Origin: Pseudomonas siliginis
GTDB taxonomy: Bacteria > Pseudomonadota > Gammaproteobacteria > Pseudomonadales > Pseudomonadaceae
DNA length: 64,000 nt
NCBI RefSeq assembly: GCF_019145195.1
Contig: NZ_JAHSTW010000008.1
Coordinates: forward strand, 186,001-250,000
Direction of reading: 5' to 3'
The notes below the pieces were generated by a model, which did no database searches, was not told where the DNA came from, and saw nothing but the letters and a program-made list of their open reading frames with translations. Shown one piece after another: positions 50,637 to 58,556 of this stretch. The stretch's first letter is position 1; each line of letters begins with the position of its first letter. The position numbers and the translations under genes are program-made.

Positions 50637-50760
50637 GAAAATGCTCCTGTTTGCCTTTTTTGTGGTTGTGGCAATGATGCAAAACGACAAGACAACCGGC
50701 CTTCCGAGGCCTGTCTGTGCGATCCATTGCTGTGTGAATTCTTTAGAAATGCGCCGCCCC

Positions 50761-50827
50761 TTTCGCGAGCAGGCTCGCTCCCACAAGGGAATACATTCCA
50801 ATTGTGGGAGCGAGCAGGCTCGCGAAG
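50761..50827. repeat. REP pair, short-spacer type
   Basis: An inverted pair around a GAATACATTCCAATT spacer. The right arm reads GAGCGAGCAGGCTCGCGAA, a variant at the palindrome centre. It lies between the glycohydrolase and permease genes of one probable operon. Confidence 0.9.
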
Positions 50828-50838
50828 AGGCCAGCCAG

Positions 50839-51837
50839 TCAACGCAAGGCCAACAGCCCCTGCACCAACGGCTCAAGCTGCAGATGATTAACAACTTTCA
50901 CCGTCTCGATCATCGGCTCCGGCCAGCACTTAAGACCCAGGCAAGCCCCGAGCATGGCGCCGAGAATCGCCGCGATGGTATCCGTGTCGCCGCCTAGGCT
51001 GGCAGCCATGCACAACGCTTCGAATGCCGTCATCTCGCCGATGGCCACTTGCTGAGCCAGTGCGAATGAAACCACCACCGACTCCTGCGACGCCACCGAT
51101 GTACCGATCACGTCGTAGAGCAGATCGGCGAGCAGTGCTTTGTCACTGTCGACGCTGATACTGCGTGCCCAACTGATGCGCGAGGCGATGCGCCCGCCAG
51201 CGACCCAATGCCCGTGGGCTTCGGCTTGCTGAGCGATCTGCTGGCCAAGGTTCAGCGCCTCGCCGAGATCGACGCCATTGATGCCAGCGGAAACCACCGC
51301 CGCCACCGCCGCCGCACTGGAAATCCCCAGCGTGGTGTTATGCGTCACCTGGCAAGCCTGCACGACCGCCGCAATGAAGCGCTGCGGGTCGGCCACGTTT
51401 GCTGCAATGCCCACCGGGGTGATGCGCATCGCCGCGCCGTTGGTGGTGCCATAACGCCCGGCTTCTTCCGGGGAATACCCGGCGAGGATCATTTCAATGG
51501 CGCGCTTGGTCGAGGGGCCGAGCAAGTCCTGCGAGCCTTTGGCCTGCATCTCGGCTTCCCACTCGATCAAGCGCTGGGCGAGGACCGCCGGCTCGATGCG
51601 GCCGTGACCTTCGACCAATAACTCGCCGACCAGGATCGCCTGCTCGGTGTCATCGGTGATCGAGCCTTTAGGCATGTTCGCGGCGATCGGTTGCAAGGGA
51701 CCAGCGTCCTGCAAATCAGTGATCTGGCCGAAGCGCGCCTTGATCGTTTCACGATCGAGCGACTGCGTCGGCATGCCCAGCGCGTCACCCAGGGCCAGAC
51801 CATAGAAAGCGCCAAGCGCACGGTTGAGCGCGGTCAT
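50839..51837 (-). CDS. ADP-ribosylglycohydrolase family protein
   Basis: The 332-residue protein starts at ATG 51837, after GGAG, and overlaps the GntR stop by 4 bases. The family's di-metal motifs are intact: LALGDALGMPTQ near residue 20, ITDDTEQAI (Thr-Asp-Asp-Thr) near 60-66, and GGDTDTIAAILGAMLGA near the C-terminus. Members cleave ribosyl bonds on ADP-ribosylated proteins or small ribosyl compounds. In this catabolic context (permease, kinase, regulator) a small ribosyl substrate is more likely than a modified protein. Confidence 0.9.
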   Translation of the reverse strand: MTALNRALGAFYGLALGDALGMPTQSLDRETIKARFGQITDLQDAGPLQPIAANMPKGSITDDTEQAILVGELLVEGHGRIEPAVLAQRLIEWEAEMQAKGSQDLLGPSTKRAIEMILAGYSPEEAGRYGTTNGAAMRITPVGIAANVADPQRFIAAVVQACQVTHNTTLGISSAAAVAAVVSAGINGVDLGEALNLGQQIAQQAEAHGHWVAGGRIASRISWARSISVDSDKALLADLLYDVIGTSVASQESVVVSFALAQQVAIGEMTAFEALCMAASLGGDTDTIAAILGAMLGACLGLKCWPEPMIETVKVVNHLQLEPLVQGLLALR

Positions 51838-52547
51838 TTCGATTCTCCGAATTGCAGGTGCAGACGAAAATGCACCGGGTCGAGCAGGCTTTCGACCTGC
51901 TCCATGAAACGGTTCTGCCGGTCGTAGGTGGTGCGCAGGGCTTTGAGAAACACCGTGCCGACCGGGCGACCGAGCAGCTCGGCGTCTTCGGCATTCAGCG
52001 GCTCGGCGCCGATCCACTGATCGCCGCGCTCGCCGATATAGCCGTAGGCGGCCAGGGTGATGGTCAGGGAATTGTCGATCAAACCGACGCGAGGCAGGCT
52101 TTCCAGGCCGCCGTTGGCCGGCATCAAGGATCGTTCCAGAGACACCAGCGTACCGTCGGTGGCGCGCCGGCGACGGTCGAGAGTGATGAATTGATCGGTG
52201 CCGAAACGCACCAGCAGATCCGGGCGAGTCACCGCTTCGAGGCGCAACACTTCGGTATTGATCAGCGCCCCGCTGTCGGCCAACGCCTGCGCCCAGCCGC
52301 TGCGCTGATCCAGCGCGACACCGCCGAAAGTGACGATGGAACCGACACCGCTCTGCGTGGCGATGTAATTACGCCGCTTCAGTTCGGCCAGCGCCTCACG
52401 CAAGGTGCCACGGCTGACCTGGAATTCTTGAGCCAACTGATGTTCGCCGGGCAACAGAAAGCCGTCCTCCATGAGGCCGCTCTCGATGCGTCGGACGAGC
52501 TCGTCGACCACCCTTTGTTTCTTGTCGAATCGTACCTGTCTAATCAT
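51834..52547 (-). CDS. GntR family regulator with UTRA domain
   Basis: The protein is 237 residues from ATG 52547; a TTG at 52553 is in frame. The winged helix is at residues about 8-75 (LPGEHQLAQEFQVSRGTLREALAELKRR), followed by a UTRA effector domain. It is the first gene of the glycohydrolase-permease-kinase operon and overlaps the next gene, as does the equivalent GntR/UTRA gene yegW next to yegTUV in E. coli. It probably represses the operon until the substrate or its phosphate binds the UTRA domain. No clear ribosome site is seen. Confidence 0.88.
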   Translation of the reverse strand: MIRQVRFDKKQRVVDELVRRIESGLMEDGFLLPGEHQLAQEFQVSRGTLREALAELKRRNYIATQSGVGSIVTFGGVALDQRSGWAQALADSGALINTEVLRLEAVTRPDLLVRFGTDQFITLDRRRRATDGTLVSLERSLMPANGGLESLPRVGLIDNSLTITLAAYGYIGERGDQWIGAEPLNAEDAELLGRPVGTVFLKALRTTYDRQNRFMEQVESLLDPVHFRLHLQFGESK

Positions 52548-52631
52548 GTACAAATTGATAACCGAAACGGTCGCTGACGAGCAAGAATTATTTAAGGGAG
52601 ATGACAGAAGGCAGGAATGGCGCGATCAACT

Positions 52632-52720
52632 TTGGGAGCGAGCCTGCTCGCGAAGGCGGTATCCCTGACACATCAACGCTGGATGTGCCAATGCCTTCGC
52701 GAGCAGGCTCGCTCCCACAG
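52632..52720. repeat. REP pair, long-spacer type
   Basis: GGGAGCGAGCCTGCTCGCGAAGGC and its inverse are separated by about 38 bases containing CTGACACATC and GGATGTGCC. It lies between the convergent-facing ends of the yeg-like and araFGH-type operons. Confidence 0.92.
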
Positions 52721-52733
52721 GGAAGTGCTTGTG

Positions 52734-53705
52734 TCAGCGCTGTTTCAAGCGGTCAATGACCACAGCCAGAAGCAGAATCGAACCCCGAATCACATACTGA
52801 TAAAACGTATCGATGTTCTTCAGGTTCATCGCGTTCTCGATGATCGCCAGAATCAACACCCCGGCAATCACATGACGAATCATACCGATGCCGCCACTCA
52901 ACGAAACTCCGCCCAGCACGCAAGCCGAGATCACCGTCAGTTCAAAACCCTGACCAATCATCGGCTGCCCGGAAGTCATCCGCGAGGCCAGAATCACACC
53001 CGCCAGCGCACCGATCAAACCATGCACGGCGAAGATGATGATCTTGGTCCGGTCGACGTTCACGCCCGCCAGCAACGCCGCTTCCTGGTTGCCACCGATG
53101 GCCATGGTGTTGCGCCCGTAGGTGGTGTAGTTCAGCAGCCAGCCGAAAAACAGGAAGCAGACAATGGTGATCAGAATCGGCACCGGCACACCGAACAGCT
53201 GGCCGTTACCGAAGACGAAGAACGATTCCTGCGACACACCGACCGCTTTGCCGTTGGCAAAAATATAGGCCAGGCCGCGCACGATCTGCATGGTCGCCAG
53301 CGTCGTGATCAGGGCATTGACGCGCAACTTGGCAATCACGATGCCGTTGATCAGCCCGACGATCAGGCCCATCACCAACGCCGCGCTGACGCCGAGAAAC
53401 ACGCTGTTGGTGTCACGCATCACCACCGCCGCGACCACGCCGGCACAGGCGATCACTGAGCCAACCGAGAGGTCGAAGTGCCCGGATGCCAGGCAATAAA
53501 GCATGGTGCACGCGGCGATACCGGTGGTGGAAATCGCCAAGCCAAGGCCACGCATGTTCAGCGGCGAGAGGAAGTTGTCGATCAGCAAGGTGCAGGCGAC
53601 GAAGATGCCGATCGCCGCCAGCAGCATGACCCAGTCATCGAGGAAGCGCCGCAGGTCCAGCGGTTTGCGCTCGGTCGGCAGGGTTTCGTTTTGCGTAGTC
53701 ATCAT
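52734..53705 (-). CDS. araH: Sugar ABC transporter permease (AraH-like)
   Basis: The 323-residue protein starts at ATG 53705 with GAGAGG just upstream. It has about eight to ten membrane helices and the RbsC/AraH signature: ASGHFDLSVGSVIACAGV, TTYGRNTMAIGGNQEAALLAGVNV and CVLGGVSLSGGIG. It forms the membrane channel of a CUT2-type importer with the AraG-like ATPase and AraF-like binding protein. The genes are named for arabinose, but such systems in pseudomonads may also take up D-galactose or D-fucose. Confidence 0.9.
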   Translation of the reverse strand: MMTTQNETLPTERKPLDLRRFLDDWVMLLAAIGIFVACTLLIDNFLSPLNMRGLGLAISTTGIAACTMLYCLASGHFDLSVGSVIACAGVVAAVVMRDTNSVFLGVSAALVMGLIVGLINGIVIAKLRVNALITTLATMQIVRGLAYIFANGKAVGVSQESFFVFGNGQLFGVPVPILITIVCFLFFGWLLNYTTYGRNTMAIGGNQEAALLAGVNVDRTKIIIFAVHGLIGALAGVILASRMTSGQPMIGQGFELTVISACVLGGVSLSGGIGMIRHVIAGVLILAIIENAMNLKNIDTFYQYVIRGSILLLAVVIDRLKQR

Positions 53706-53714
53706 AGTCACCTC

Positions 53715-55262
53715 TCAGTTCGCCACGCCGTCAGCGCGGTGGCGTGGCAAAGCCAGTTGCAGCAGGTTGGATTCATTGGCCTGGTCGCGGCTGACTTCGC
53801 CGCGCAGGGCGCCTTCGCACAGCACCAGGATGCGGTCGGAAATGCCCATCACTTCCATCAGATCGCTGGACACCACGATCACCGAAATACCGTCGGCGGC
53901 GAGGTTATGAATGATCTGGTAGATCTCGGCCTTGGCGCCGATATCGATGCCACGGGTCGGTTCGTCGAGCAGCAGGACTTTCATCGGCATCGACAGCCAG
54001 CGGCCGAGAATGGCCTTCTGCTGATTGCCGCCGGAAAGGAACTTGATCTGCTGGCCAGCGTGCGGGGTTTTCACTTTCAGGGCCTTGATCTGCTTGTCGG
54101 CGTTGCCCTTTTCCCACAGGCCGCGAATCAGGCAGCCAAGCCCGGAATGCGCACTGCGGGCACTGATGTTGATGTTCTCGGCGACGCTGGCCAGGGGGAT
54201 GATGCCTTCTTTCTTGCGATCTTCCGGGCAGAGCAGAATGCCGGCGGCAATCGCATCACGGGGCGAGCGCAGTTTCAGCTCATGGCCGCGCAATTCGAGA
54301 CGGCCAGCGGTGTTGCGCTCCAGGCCGCTGAGCAGGCGAAACAGCTCGGTGCGCCCTGCCCCGACCAGCCCGAACAGGCCAAGGATTTCGCCCTTGTGCG
54401 CTTCGAAACTGATCGGCTCGCGCAGGCCCGGGCCGAGCAGGCCGTCGACCTTCAGCGCCACGGCACCACGCGGGCGATGGCGGTAATCGTAGATGTCCTG
54501 AATGTCGCGGCCGACCATGCAGGTCACCAGTTGATCGTGGGTCAACTGGCTCATGTCATCGAAGGTACGCACGTAGCGGCCGTCCTTGAACACGGTGACG
54601 GCGTCGCAGATACGGAAGACTTCTTCCATGCGATGGGACACGTAGAGCACCACTTTGCCTTCGTCGCGCAGACGACCGATGATCGCCATCAAGCGATCGA
54701 TCTCGCGTGCCGAGAGACTGCTGGTCGGTTCGTCGAAAGCGATAACGTGGGCGCCGCGCGACAGCGCTTTGGCGATTTCCACCAACTGCCGCTGACCCAG
54801 CGACAAGCGTCCGACCTTGGTTTGCGGATCGATTTCGTCGGCCAGGCCTTTCAGGCAATTCAAGGCTTTCTGGCGCAGCTCACTGCGATTGATCAGGCCG
54901 AAACTGGCCGGCAGATGACCGAGAAACAGGTTTTCGGCCACGGTCATTTCCGGGACCAGATGCAGTTCCTGGTGAATCACCGCGACGCCACTGCCGATGC
55001 TGTCAGCGGTGGACTTGAACGCCATCGCCTGCTCGCCGATCTGCAGCTCGCCGCTGCTCGGAATGTAAGCACCACCGAGAATCTTCAGCAGGGTCGATTT
55101 GCCCGCGCCGTTCTCGCCCATCAAGGCATGAACTTGACCGGGGTGGGCGACGAAGCTGATGCCGTCGAGCGCTTTCACGCCGGGAAAGGTCTTGCCGATC
55201 CCGTTGAAGCGCAGGCTGCCGCTGGCGCCGTGTTGTTCTTGTGTCTGTACTTGCGCGTGCAT
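53715..55262 (-). CDS. araG: Sugar ABC transporter ATP-binding protein (AraG-like)
   Basis: The 515-residue protein has two ATPase domains, as is usual for CUT2 importers. The N-terminal one has GENGAGKST and LSLGQRQLVEIAKAL; the C-terminal one has the degenerate P-loop GLVGAGRTEL and the ABC signature LSGGNQQKAILGRWL. It energises uptake through the AraH-like permease. A strong hairpin lies between it and araF, which should lower its expression relative to the binding protein. Confidence 0.93.
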   Translation of the reverse strand: MHAQVQTQEQHGASGSLRFNGIGKTFPGVKALDGISFVAHPGQVHALMGENGAGKSTLLKILGGAYIPSSGELQIGEQAMAFKSTADSIGSGVAVIHQELHLVPEMTVAENLFLGHLPASFGLINRSELRQKALNCLKGLADEIDPQTKVGRLSLGQRQLVEIAKALSRGAHVIAFDEPTSSLSAREIDRLMAIIGRLRDEGKVVLYVSHRMEEVFRICDAVTVFKDGRYVRTFDDMSQLTHDQLVTCMVGRDIQDIYDYRHRPRGAVALKVDGLLGPGLREPISFEAHKGEILGLFGLVGAGRTELFRLLSGLERNTAGRLELRGHELKLRSPRDAIAAGILLCPEDRKKEGIIPLASVAENINISARSAHSGLGCLIRGLWEKGNADKQIKALKVKTPHAGQQIKFLSGGNQQKAILGRWLSMPMKVLLLDEPTRGIDIGAKAEIYQIIHNLAADGISVIVVSSDLMEVMGISDRILVLCEGALRGEVSRDQANESNLLQLALPRHRADGVAN

Positions 55263-55282
55263 AAAGCCACCTCTTCACACCG

Positions 55283-55308
55283 AAAAACGGCCCGGCTGCC
55301 CGGGCCGT
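55283..55308 (-). terminator. Intercistronic hairpin/terminator between araF and araG
   Basis: On the minus strand, ACGGCCCGG and CCGGGCCGT form a perfect 9-bp stem around a 4-base loop and are followed by TTTTT. It begins 8 bases after the araF stop. In binding-protein operons such a hairpin usually stops most transcripts, giving excess binding protein. Confidence 0.88.
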
Positions 55309-55315
55309 CGCTGCC

Positions 55316-56320
55316 TCAGTTCCACAAGCCGATTTTTTCCAGCTCTTGCTTGAAGTTTTCGCGGGTGATCAGGGTGACGTCATCCATGGCGGTGTACTTC
55401 GGCGGCTCTTTGCCAGCGGTGATCCACTCGTACATCATCTCGGCGGTCTTGTAGCCCTCGATGTGCGGGCTTGGCAGCATCGAACCGAAGAAGCCGCTGT
55501 TAGGCTTTTTCAACTCGCCGATGGCGTCGGTGCCGTTGATGCCGATGCCGATCACGTTGCTCGCGGCAAAACCGGCCGCTTCGGTGGCGCGCACGCCGCC
55601 GAGCACGGTGTTGTCGTTCATGCCGCCGATGATCAGGTTCTTCGCCGCGCTCGGCAGTTTCACCAGCGCCGAGTTGGTGGCGTCCATGCTGCCCGGTACG
55701 TCGAGGGTTTTCAGCGCGGCGAAGAGGATGTGGTCCTCAGGCATGCCGGCCTTCTTCAGGGCATCGACCGAACCGTCGGTGCGCTTCTTGCCGGTGTCGA
55801 GTTCGTTGTAGGTATTGACCACCGCGTAGGTGTCTTTCCAGTCCCAGTTACGCTTCTTCGCTTCGGCGGCCATGGCGGCGCCCTGCTTCTGGCCGACTTC
55901 AAACGCGGCCATGCCCAGGTACGGCACGTCTTCCATGAACTTGCCGTTGGCATCGACAAAACGGTCGTCGACGGCAATTACTTTCAGGTCGTTGATCTTG
56001 GCTTTGGCCATGATGGCAGGGCCGAGGGACACGTCCGGCGGGCAGATCACGAAGCCCTTGGCGCCGTTGGCGGCCAGACTATCGATGGCCGAGAGGGTCT
56101 TCTCGCCATCCGGCACCGCGATCTTGATCAGTTCAAAGCCTTTGTCCTTGGCGGCTTTTTCGGCAAAAGCCCATTCGGTCTGGAACCACGGTTCTTCGGC
56201 CTGCTTGACCAGAAAACCGATCTTCACCGCGTCGGCGGCGAGCAGCGCACTGCTCAGGCTGAACGCAGTGACCGCCAGGGCAGTGCTGCACAGGGTACGA
56301 ATCCCGAAACGACGTTTCAT
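55316..56320 (-). CDS. araF: Periplasmic sugar-binding protein (AraF-like)
   Basis: The 334-residue protein has a signal peptide (1-29, cut after LLA). The mature protein follows L-arabinose-binding proteins: VKIGFLVKQAEEPWFQTEWAF, DVSLGPAIMAKAKINDLKVIAVDDRF, a conserved GGMNDNTVLGGVRATE hinge and GIGINGTDAIGEL. E. coli AraF also binds D-galactose and D-fucose. The promoter upstream has a GntR-type operator between its -35 and -10. Confidence 0.92.
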   Translation of the reverse strand: MKRRFGIRTLCSTALAVTAFSLSSALLAADAVKIGFLVKQAEEPWFQTEWAFAEKAAKDKGFELIKIAVPDGEKTLSAIDSLAANGAKGFVICPPDVSLGPAIMAKAKINDLKVIAVDDRFVDANGKFMEDVPYLGMAAFEVGQKQGAAMAAEAKKRNWDWKDTYAVVNTYNELDTGKKRTDGSVDALKKAGMPEDHILFAALKTLDVPGSMDATNSALVKLPSAAKNLIIGGMNDNTVLGGVRATEAAGFAASNVIGIGINGTDAIGELKKPNSGFFGSMLPSPHIEGYKTAEMMYEWITAGKEPPKYTAMDDVTLITRENFKQELEKIGLWN

Positions 56321-56390
56321 CAGATGACTCCTTGTTATTTTTTTTGAGCAAGGTTTGAAAAGCGTTGAAGCGTGTTCTCAGTGAAGCTGT

Positions 56391-56435
56391 TTGAAAATAG
56401 TCATATCGTATGATGATTGGATTTCAAGCGTAGTT
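56391..56435 (-). promoter_or_regulatory. araF promoter with GntR (FadR-type) operator
   Basis: On the minus strand TTGAAA, 16 bases, TATGAC. The spacer contains AATCATCATACGA (56406-56418 on the plus strand as TCGTATGATGATT). The same 13-mer lies in the promoter of the gntR gene at 59311-59323. Confidence 0.7.
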
Positions 56436-56457
56436 CAGCGCTGGAAATTCGTTTTGT

Positions 56458-57276
56458 TCAGTCGTGGTACATCACCGAACGACCACCATCGATGGTGATG
56501 CACGAGGCGTTGATAAACGGTGCTTCATCGCTGGCCAGAAATACCGCCGTCATTGCCACTTCGATCGGCTGGCCGATGCGCTTGGGCGGGTGCAGGTCAA
56601 AGGCGCGCTGCCGTTCGGCGTGCGGATCGGCAAAGCCATTCCAGTAATCGACGTTCAGCTGCGTTTCGATGTAGCCCGGCGCGATGGCGTTGACGCGAAT
56701 GCCCTTGGCCGCGTATTCGATGCCGAGTGCACGGGTCAGGCCGAGCAAGCCGTGCTTGGCCACCGGGTACGGAAAGCAGCCGGGAATGATGTGGCTGGAA
56801 TGGGTCGAGGCGATGTTGATGATGCTGCCGACGCCCTGTTCGATCATTTGCGGCAGCACCGCTTTGCAGCCATACCAGGCGCCGTCCAGATCGATGGCGA
56901 AGCAGCGGCGCCAGTCTTCTTCGGTCATCTGTAAAGGATCGCGGAACACATTGACCCCGGCGCAGTTGACCAGCACATCGATGCGGCCATGCAATTCCAC
57001 CGCGCGTCGGGCCAGGGCGTGCAGATCCTGCTGATTCGATACGTCGACCTTGAGCGCCTGCACGTCATGGCCCTGATCGCGCCAGTGAGCGGCGACCTGC
57101 TCGACCTTGTCGGCCTGGATGTCGCTGATGAGTAATCTGGCTTGCTGTGAGGCGAACGCGGCGACAATCGCTTCGCCGATGCCCTGAGCGGCCCCAGTCA
57201 GCAGCACGACCTTATTTTTCAGGCGCTCGCCTTTCGGCGGGGCCGGCACTGCCGGCAATGTCAGCGCTTCAGCCAT
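56458..57276 (-). CDS. SDR family sugar dehydrogenase, probable D-galactose 1-dehydrogenase
   Basis: The 272-residue SDR has the cofactor loop TGAAQGIG (27-34), Asp52 suggesting NAD, and Ser157, Tyr170 and Lys174 of the active site. The position usually held by the tetrad Asn is Asp129 (AIDLDG). It sits between a lactonase gene and a sugar ABC transporter and shares its promoter type with the galactonate operon, so oxidation of D-galactose (or L-arabinose/D-fucose) to the lactone is the likely reaction. AGGAGG overlaps the end of a 50-codon leader ORF. Confidence 0.85.
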   Translation of the reverse strand: MAEALTLPAVPAPPKGERLKNKVVLLTGAAQGIGEAIVAAFASQQARLLISDIQADKVEQVAAHWRDQGHDVQALKVDVSNQQDLHALARRAVELHGRIDVLVNCAGVNVFRDPLQMTEEDWRRCFAIDLDGAWYGCKAVLPQMIEQGVGSIINIASTHSSHIIPGCFPYPVAKHGLLGLTRALGIEYAAKGIRVNAIAPGYIETQLNVDYWNGFADPHAERQRAFDLHPPKRIGQPIEVAMTAVFLASDEAPFINASCITIDGGRSVMYHD

Positions 57277-57279
57277 GGC

Positions 57280-57432
57280 TCAGGCCTCCTGCACGCAGGC
57301 GCAAAAAAACCGGGCATCGGTCGATGTCCGGTTCTGACGGCTCGGCAAAACAAACAGGCAAGCATCGCCGCCGGCATTGAGCCGTGGCGAAAGGCGGATC
57401 CCGCTTGCGCGGGCGAGAAAAATTCGCTGCAT
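57280..57432 (-). CDS. Putative 50-residue leader ORF upstream of the SDR gene
   Basis: An ORF begins at ATG 57432 with the same leader as dgoK (ACAAAACAGGTGAAG, then ATGCAG) and ends at TGA 57280-57282, 3 bases before the SDR start. It reads MQRIFLARASGIRLSPRLNA, then a Cys- and Phe-containing remainder. The product has no homology I know. Its codons run through an intrinsic terminator (57303-57333), so its translation would prevent hairpin formation. It may be a functional leader or a scar of recombination with the dgoK promoter. Confidence 0.4.
   Translation of the reverse strand: MQRIFLARASGIRLSPRLNAGGDACLFVLPSRQNRTSTDARFFCACVQEA
57303..57333 (-). terminator. Terminator hairpin inside the SDR leader
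   Basis: On the minus strand AACCGGACATC and GATGCCCGGTT pair (11 bp, one mismatch) around GACC and are followed by TTTTT. It lies 27 bases before the SDR start codon, between promoter and gene. Confidence 0.8.
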
Positions 57433-57479
57433 CACTTCACCTGTTTTGTTCTTTTTAAGTGTGAGTGCGTGTTACTGCT

Positions 57480-57545
57480 GGAGCCGACTATAAACCCGAC
57501 CGCCAAATAATCTCAATATATAATTTTGCATCCCATATTTTGGGA
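57480..57545 (-). promoter_or_regulatory. SDR-operon promoter, near-copy of the dgoK promoter
   Basis: On the minus strand: TCCCA-N5-TGGGA (57531-57545), 14 bases, TTGAGA (57511-57516), 18 bases, TATAGT (57487-57492). Every element and spacing equals that upstream of dgoK. The box abuts the stop codon of the SMP-30 gene. Confidence 0.72.
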
Positions 57546-57546
57546 T

Positions 57547-58422
57547 CTAGCCAGCAAAACGCGTACAGAGTTTTCCTGCAACGTCGACGCGCATGCTCAG
57601 CACCGCGCCATCCAATGGATGATTCAGTGGACTCTTGGCGCTGGTGATGAATAAGGTTTTCAAGTCTTCGCCACCGAACACGCAACTGGTCGGGCGACTG
57701 ACCGGCAGATCGATTTTGCGATCCACCTGCCCGTCCGGCGTCAGGCGCAGCAGGCAACTGCCGTCCCAGCGTGCATTCCACACGTAGCCTTCGGCGTCCA
57801 TCGCCGAGCCATCGGGACCACCGTGTTGATCGGACGAGTAGAACACCTGCGGAGCATCGAGACTGCCGTCGGTGCGGATGAAATATCGATTGAGCGTGCT
57901 GTCGAGGCTTTCACCAAACAACAGCGTGGTGCCGTCGTCACTCCACAACAAAGTATTGGGAATGCCCAGACCGAGCAGCAGCGGTGTGACGCGCTGATCG
58001 GGATCGATACGGAACAGGCCTCCGGAACGGCGTACGAGCGGCAGATCCTCGCCGTGCTCGCCAATGTTGTTCTGCATGGTGCCCAACCACAACCGGCCCA
58101 AGGCATCGCAACGGGCTTCGTTGGGCCGGTTGCCCGGTTGCGGGTCGGCGACACAGAACAGCGTCAAACGTGGCTCGAGGCCGGGCGAATCGAGATCGAG
58201 GCGGTAGACACCACTGCTCAATGTCACCAGCGCATCGCCGCTGGCGCAGGGAATGAAGGCGGAGATGTGCTCGGGCATCTGCCAGATCTGCACGTTCTGA
58301 CCAATCAGGCGCAACGCTTGTTTACCGGCGATATCGACCCAGTAAAGCGCTTGGGTCGGCGCATCCCAAAACGGGCCTTCGCCGAGTTGCGCGCGGTGTT
58401 GGGTCAGGGCGGTGCAGGTCAT
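57547..58422 (-). CDS. SMP-30/gluconolactonase family lactonase
   Basis: The 291-residue protein starts at ATG 58422 with AAGGA 7 bases upstream; the longer frame crosses a REP pair. It has the six-bladed propeller pattern with LGEGPFWDAPTQALYWVDI at the start, NRPNEARCDALGRLWLGTM, IPNTLLWSDDGTTLLFGES and GGPDGSAMDAEGYVWNARW, which carry the usual Glu, Asn and Asp metal ligands. It should hydrolyse the sugar lactone made by the SDR enzyme, giving galactonate for DgoD. Confidence 0.9.
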   Translation of the reverse strand: MTCTALTQHRAQLGEGPFWDAPTQALYWVDIAGKQALRLIGQNVQIWQMPEHISAFIPCASGDALVTLSSGVYRLDLDSPGLEPRLTLFCVADPQPGNRPNEARCDALGRLWLGTMQNNIGEHGEDLPLVRRSGGLFRIDPDQRVTPLLLGLGIPNTLLWSDDGTTLLFGESLDSTLNRYFIRTDGSLDAPQVFYSSDQHGGPDGSAMDAEGYVWNARWDGSCLLRLTPDGQVDRKIDLPVSRPTSCVFGGEDLKTLFITSAKSPLNHPLDGAVLSMRVDVAGKLCTRFAG

Positions 58423-58453
58423 CTGGAATCCTTCATGTTCTTGTTGTTTCCAA

Positions 58454-58543
58454 TGTGGGAGCGAGCCTGCTCGCGAAAGCGGCGTGTCAGTCAATGATGA
58501 TGCATCTGACCTGACGCATTCGCGAGCAGGCTCGCTCCCACAG
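58454..58543. repeat. REP pair, long-spacer type
   Basis: An inverted pair separated by about 39 bases containing GTGTCAGTCA and TGACCTGACGC, between the gntR and lactonase genes. Confidence 0.92.
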
Positions 58544-58556
58544 GGAATTTTCGGTC

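Noticed and set aside
50637..50894. N-terminal extension of the NCS1 permease through the REP pair
   Set aside because: The extension translates the REP palindrome and is Arg/Cys-rich; ATG 50636 has a good AGGAG site and the protein then matches the family.
53478..55454. 658-codon plus-strand frame opposite araG/araH
   Set aside because: Shadow of the ABC ATPase gene, no domain and no ribosome site.
52734..56320. Firm assignment of the ABC transporter to L-arabinose
   Set aside because: No arabinose-specific enzymes are nearby, and the linked lactonase, SDR and co-regulated dgo genes point to galactose; the ara names reflect sequence type only.
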